In this document: positions 58,901-64,000 of the stretch, piece after piece
How positions within the stretch are numbered: the first letter of the stretch is position 1
How the letters are laid out: each line of letters begins with the position of its first letter
Origin: Leuctra nigra
Taxonomy: Eukaryota > Arthropoda > Insecta > Plecoptera > Leuctridae
NCBI GenBank assembly: GCA_934045905.1
Contig: OW203762.1
Location: 17,144,345 to 17,208,344 of the forward strand
Direction: 5' to 3'
DNA: 64,000 nucleotides
The notes under the pieces: model-generated
Told to the model about the DNA's origin: nothing
What the model saw: the letters and a program-made list of their open reading frames with translations, nothing else
The model's database searches: none
Program-made: the position numbers and the translations under genes

Positions 58901-59409
58901 ATAAAGTAATTATAGTTATCTTTTTCAGACCAGACAAACACTTTTCGTTGATAATCAGGTCAGCGCCAGTGACCTCTATAATGCCTTGAACACTAAAGTT
59001 GTTTATGTCCATTATTTTTGTAACCTTTAGATGCAATTGTTTGTTTACAAATATTGCAACTCCACCATGTTTATTTGTTCTACAATAAGAATTTATCATT
59101 CGGTAATTATAAATATTAGTTTGAGAAATTTCATAAGAATTTAGCCAATGCTCCGTTATGCACAATATGTCAATTTGTTCATTTGAGATTTGTTGCTCTG
59201 CAAGGTAAATTTCAAGATTATTTTTCTTGTTAATTAAGCTTTGAATGTTTTGATGCATTATGGTGATTACTGGCTCTGGTTCTGTTACATTTATGCGTTC
59301 ATGTGCTGATACTATATGATTTCCCCCTGAAGAAGATATTAATTTTAGTTTTTTAATAACAGGGCATCAACTTTCTCTGTGATTAGCTGTCCTAGCGTTC
59401 GACCCCCAA
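55981..59409 (-). mobile_element. 5'-truncated Jockey/CR1-like non-LTR retrotransposon
   Basis: A 3.43-kb LINE inserted into the inner Helitron-like element. TGTC at 55977-55980 and 59410-59413 may be a short target duplication. The 3' end lies at the left: on the minus strand GGAAATAAAGC precedes a TTATTATATTATATT tail. ORF2 occupies most of it. ORF1 and the promoter are missing, as expected from incomplete reverse transcription. The undisturbed site is seen at about 18672 (TCTGTCTTACATTGATATTG). Confidence 0.88.
56340..59258 (-). pseudogene. LINE ORF2: AP-like endonuclease plus reverse transcriptase, one premature stop
   Basis: One reading frame runs from 59258 down to 56340, interrupted only by TAA at 58380-58382. 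Upstream part (292 codons): endonuclease that nicks target DNA, with NIQS at residue 4, TEHW (E36), YRPP (120), GDFN (D153, N155), IDN (198) and SDH (218-220), the expected catalytic set in order. Downstream part (653 codons): reverse transcriptase with NYRPIS (208), DLSKAFDCVDH (275), GVPQGSILGP (339) and the catalytic FADD (368-371). The 78 bases between the parts stay in frame and read APTWITPGIKIS-like, the usual linker, so the stop is a mutation rather than a gene boundary. The aromatic-GF residues normally just before RKGRST are absent, suggesting a small in-frame loss. The frame stays open upstream to about 59366 without an ORF1. The C-terminal part has CG-H-type residues (HCPGAEKLFRIQKRAIR) typical of Jockey/CR1 ORF2 tails. 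Probably inactive now. Confidence 0.9.
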
Positions 59410-60474
59410 TGTCTTACTTGATATTGAGAATAGCCATCTATAAACTTTGCTTTGCTACATAGAGCAACCCAGAATGCAGTGGAATTTCTGTTTTGAAATG
59501 TCATTTCTGACAGTTATTAAAACTGTCAATAAGTGCATCTATGTTCTTGACTGGTAGGGCTGAAAATTTGTAAAATAAGAGACAATGTTGGTCTGAACGA
59601 CCATGCAAAATATGAGTTTGATTGATCACATTAATCGAAGACCATTTGATAGGTCAAATGGTGGTGTGGCTATAGGCCGTTTTAAATTAAGTATACAAAT
59701 GAAAAATATTGGTGCCAATCCTTGCTAAGTTTTAAGTTGCCAATCCTTGCTAAGTTTTAAGTTGATCGATTAAACCTTTATGATTGAACGGTTCCTTGTT
59801 AATTTTCAAAAATCACAGGATTTCGTTCAAAAAATATACCTGGGACCACCCATATGATATGATATGTAGTGTGTGTACACAATATCAGATCAATCTGTTG
59901 AACGGTCATTATTAGTTTCATATCGTTTAAAACTTTCTGCTCTAACTACCTTGCCTTGTAGATTCGAAGTCGCCGTGAATTTGACAGCCAACACGCAAAA
60001 TGTCCCTAAAATGACAAAAACTTTTGAAAATAACGACAGATTAGAGTGAAAATTGGCAAAAATACCTTAAATGTTGGTACCAATGACCATGCGAAGTTTT
60101 TAGTTGGTCGGTCAATCGGTTCCAGTTTAAATTTCAAAAATCACAGGAAAAATGGTTTCAAATTTGAACCAATTGGAGGATTTGGCTGAATTATTTTTTG
60201 ATTGGGTACAATGTTGGTTGCAATAACTTTGCTAAATTTCAAATTGATCGAACCAACCAATCGAAAGATAATTTTTATCAAATTTGAACCAATCACAGGA
60301 TCTCGTTCAGAAAAGATCCCAGGGATCGCATAGATTACGTTAGTATGTGTACAAAATTTCAGATCGATTGGTTGTGCGGTTTGACCTGGGCAGTGCAGGC
60401 AAAAAAAAAAAAAAAAAAACACACAGAGAAAGTGCCATAAGAGTACCGTGGTGACGCTCGCTACGCTCGCTCAA

Positions 60475-63400
60475 TGAAATGTCTTTGAATAAAATTGACA
60501 ATATTTTAAATCATGCATAAAGTGTCTGTAAAATGACAATTACTTTTGAAGTTAAGGCCTACGCAAGGCCAGGCCAACGATTTATGGAGGGGCTAAGATA
60601 TGACTGTATGACTATGTATATGATATATATAAATAACAAATGAAATGAAATGAAAAATGAAAAGATGTTAACGACAGATTAGTCTGATAATTATCAAAAT
60701 CTCATAAAATGTTTGTCCATATGACCATACAAAATTGTAAGTTGATCGGCCGAACGATTCCATTTTTAATCGGATTGCATTTTTATTATTGTTTTAAATG
60801 TAATAATTATTTTAATACAACATTATTTTGAATAATAATGACATTACTCAAATAATAATAGACTATCTAACAAAGAATGAAAATAATGAGAGTAAAAGAG
60901 AGCGAGCGTCACATTTTAATGTTTTAGTTCGGATATCCTTTTTCTTTATTTATTTTTCCACGTCTGGTCACACAGTTACTCTAACCAAGCTTAAAATTTG
61001 CGCGCATGTCCTGGTGTCTTTTTTATCTTATGATTGGTTAAAAACAGTTAAAAGTAAATGATTGAAGTGAAAAATGCACCTTTTCAGTGTACCTATGTAA
61101 ATCAGTCAAATGCTATTCATGCAATCAAAAGACTCGCTCGATACACGTTCTTCACAGCTCTTTTCCTTGTAAAATGTAAAAGAATACCAAAAAGTGTCTG
61201 AAAAATGGCCCAATAAAATTTCCACTCCAACAATGGTTCAAGAGCATATAAATAATCTCACCTCTACACTATCTGCGTGCATTATTCAGCCTGTTCCGGA
61301 AGATTTCGCGCTGAAAGTTTTGTCACCTGAGAGTTGCGGTAATGTGACGTGTCTCGCTGGTCTCGAGATTCCATCCATCAGCGAGAGCGTCTCTGTCACG
61401 TGACTCGAGCGGGTGACGTCACTACGGGGTAATATAAATATTAAGGTGTCTAAAGAGTGCGTCGGGTTCGGTTTACAATACAAAGACGCGAAACAGATCG
61501 CAGGGTTCAGATTGTGATTATAGATGGCGTTTATTAGTTGGGAGAAAGTTCTGTGTTACGCTTTTATAAGCTATCCATTTCTGAATATGTTTATCTCAAG
61601 TTCGTTCACTGTTGGAATATTACTTTCATTTTAGTCGTTCACGTCGTTCATTGGTCGTTCACTTGAACACTGCCCTGTCAATGCCAATACTTTCTTCTTT
61701 GTATTATTGAAATTGTATACATTATGTCAAATACACAATTTTTAATAATAGAAAATATTAGAAAAAATCAATAAAATTGATTTTTTTATCTACAGTCGTA
61801 TTTTACATATTTTTGGATTATGTGTAGGTATACGTTTACTAGCCATTATCCGCCATTGCGGATGGTTATTCTTACAGTGAACGAAGTTTATTCGAGATCC
61901 AAGGAACAATATTGCACTCTTGTGGCTATTGTGGTACTAGAGCAATGGTGACGATTTTAGTGTACAATGTATTATCTAATTTGATCTGTGGATTGGACTT
62001 TTCTTGTAAACCCAGTATTTCGTAAAAAAATTATATAAATCTCCAGAATTCTGTCCAATAGCTGATAGCATCAAAAACCTCGTTGTTTGAGATTGTAACC
62101 GTTTTGTTGAATGAACAGAGTTGTGGAGAATGAATTTCTATTTGTGTATAATATTGTTCGATCGAATAAAAATGGTAAATTATACATTGTTGGCCACTTT
62201 TCAAACATTTGTCCTAAGAGCAACTGGCGGTTTTCAAATTTGGAATCCATTTACTTTTAAAGATATTTTAGGATCAAATCTTAAAAAGTTATCAAAGTTA
62301 TCAATTGCTCTCTTAGAATTAAGTCGACCAGCGAGTCGGTAATTCCCAAATTGGCTAAAATCTATATGGTCGTTTTCCCTTTCTCAAGGTAAATTCAGAA
62401 GATATTATTTCCTATCACCACCCTAATATAGAGGAACACCAACTTCTGAACAATACGCATGCTCAACTCGATGAAATTATGAAAACACAGCGGAAAACAC
62501 ACCTTTATCTCGTGTTCGAGAACACATTGTATCGAGATTTCTTGCGATTCAAGAAATTGCCACGTAAAATATGATTCATTTTGTATTTAACTTGAATGTC
62601 TCAAGTGTTACGACGACATTTATAGGAATTAATATCCCACGTATTAACCTCGAAGTTCCGCCAACTCTCAGTTGGCCGGTCGACTCATTTTCATGCGGTT
62701 AAAGAGATGTTCACGGGCTTTCTGGATAGTCGCAGACTTCGACGTTGGGACAGTTCTATTTCTAGGTGTCCTCTCCTCTCGTTCCTGCTTGCTATATAAC
62801 ATCCTACCTGGCATCGTCACCTTACAATCTACTCAGCATCATTCACTCATACTCGTCTTGTGGCGGCGAAATACCTTATAGCTATACATTCTGTAACAAT
62901 CTTGAATCACTTCTTCCTTATTTTATAAAACTAAGGCGTTTGTAAAGAAGATATAAACTTTAATTCAACCAGTATATTTTTTAACAAAAATAGCTTTTAT
63001 TAAGTTTGTTAATAATACTGATAATTATTATTTATTTTTATTCTCATTTTTTCATCCATTTATACTCGAAATTATGCCTCAAATTATGCTAATGCCAGTT
63101 GGTCAATCCCGTCGCATCTTTGTCATTCTGATCTTCACAATCTTCATTTTCGATCTCTTTCTCTTGCTTCATCAATACATCCTCCTTCTCTTCATCTTCC
63201 TACCATCTTCCAAACTCTACTTCTTCCTACTTAAATCATCTTCTCTTAATCCTTAATTTCATCCATCCGTCTTCTTCTAGGCCTTGAAACTCTTCGTTTT
63301 CGTCCTTCAACGCTGTCAAACTCTTTTCTCTGTATTATCATTCCGCATTGAACATGTCAATCGCTCTCTCTCTCAAATAAAATGTGTACAATGTGGACAG

Positions 63401-63701
63401 CTTAATCTAGAGCTAATTCGTGTGATGATTTATGGTGGATGAATTGGAGGTTTCATTTCTACATCTGACTCAGATCATTTCAGATAATTTTTTATTACCG
63501 CTCGACTCACAACTGTTTTATTTCACACCAGTAACTACGTACGCATTTTTGTATGAATGGAAAGGAATTGAAGAATTTGGTTTCCTCTGCAAAGCACTAA
63601 AATGTGCATTGTGCTTGTTGCTATAAGCTCTTCCTCGTGTAATTCCATTACATGTCACGTGTGATTTCTCATGACAGTGTAAGGTGTCTCTTGTCTTTAT
63701 A
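60475..63701. other. Non-coding stretch
   Basis: 60475-60780 is likely the tail of the outer Helitron-like element. A GAGCGAGCGTCAC scrap lies near 60900. 61390-61500 is GC-richer with TCACGTGAC and TGACGTCA boxes, which could be regulatory. 61535-61570 has a GTTCTGTGTTACGC remnant of the Helitron-like end. No gene supported. Confidence 0.4.
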
Positions 63702-64000
63702 CTAGGAATTACGCTCGGTATAACGCGTTGATAAGCCAGCCTTTGTATTTCATGCGAATTAATATTCGTGTGAAAGTTGCTTATTTATATAATAGACCTT
63801 GGAAATATAGGTAGAAAGTATGATCGAATGCGTCAAAGGAGTATAAACAAGCAAACAAGGAAACAAGCATACAATCTCCGTAAAATGACAATTACTCTTG
63901 AAGTTCTTGACATGACTGAAAATTATCAAAAAAACACTTAAAATGTTGGTCCCCCACTGACCATGCAAAATTTCAAGTTGGTCAGTCAAACGGTTCCATT
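63702..64000 (-). mobile_element. Helitron-like element, cut by the window end
   Basis: The left end CTAGGAATTACGCTCGG (CTAG then T on the minus strand) is followed by GCGTTGATAAGCCAGCC, and by GACCATGCAAAATTTCAAG near the window end. The 5' end lies outside the window. Confidence 0.65.

Larger units (their letters stand above)
50916..60474 (-). mobile_element. Inner Helitron-like element, split twice
   Basis: It starts CTAGGAAAACGCTCGG (minus-strand 3' end, T next) and is nearly identical to 18235 onward up to about 51262. It then resumes at about 55886 (TAAGGTATACC...) to 55980, and again at 59410-59700. From about 59700 it carries a different body with AAAAATCACAGG and AAAATTTCAGATCGATTGG, ending GACGCTCGCTACGCTCGCTC then AA|T. 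The intact copy at 18235-19346 proves the first two breaks. The last part may be a chimeric or variant body. Confidence 0.7.
50024..60780 (-). mobile_element. Outer Helitron-like element of a nested cluster
   Basis: The left end CTAGGAGAAAGCTC (CTAG then T on the minus strand) continues, after a hAT insertion, with CGTTGATAAGCGAGCATGCG to about 50915. A second Helitron-like element begins there. The outer body appears to resume at 60475 with a stretch containing TCTGTAAAATGACAATTAC, which also occurs in the copy at 63702. The right end is not clearly preserved, so 60780 is approximate. The resumption is an inference from motif order. Confidence 0.5.

Overview
This window looks like AT-rich nuclear DNA from an arthropod, most likely an insect. 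Jockey/CR1-type LINE sequence, tRNA-derived SINEs, Helitron-like, hAT-like and Harbinger-like non-autonomous elements, foldback elements and several satellites fit a repeat-rich insect genome. A hemipteran is only a weak guess. I find no convincing host gene: outside the repeats every open frame is short, overlaps other frames and matches no family I recognise. No rRNA, functional tRNA, CRISPR array or prokaryotic operon is present.

Layout. 1-3905 is AT-rich sequence without a recognisable gene. 3906-8258 is a Helitron-like element (3' end at the left) interrupted by a 3.86-kb foldback element (4267-8127) with a perfect 9-bp target duplication. A 100-bp satellite (8266-12437, about 42 copies) follows almost directly. 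12438-22516 is non-coding DNA with SINE copies, two Helitron-like copies, a hAT-like element carrying a nested Helitron-like element, a long hairpin and two tandem palindromes whose stems co-vary. 22517-26688 is a 167-bp satellite (25 copies) with 7-monomer and 3-monomer higher-order structure. 26689-43728 holds scattered MITEs, SINEs and a 1.65-kb foldback in otherwise featureless DNA. 43729-44840 is a GC-rich 111-bp tandem array that stays open on the minus strand. 50024-60780 is a multi-level nest of transposons. Its only recognisable protein-coding region is a LINE ORF2 (endonuclease plus reverse transcriptase, minus strand) with one premature stop. 60475-64000 is again non-coding, ending in a Helitron-like copy that runs out of the window.

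How it fits together. The common thread is a Helitron-like family whose 3' end carries a GCGTTGATAAGCGAGC-type hairpin and CTAG before a T. It hosts the foldback element, the hAT element, the LINE and other copies of itself. The 100-bp satellite monomer carries almost the same hairpin segment and starts at the edge of one such copy, which suggests the satellite was seeded from the element end. The most unusual items are the foldback element with tandemly repeated arms, the hairpin family with a conserved loop-side TTGGCGCA box, and the co-varying twin palindromes.
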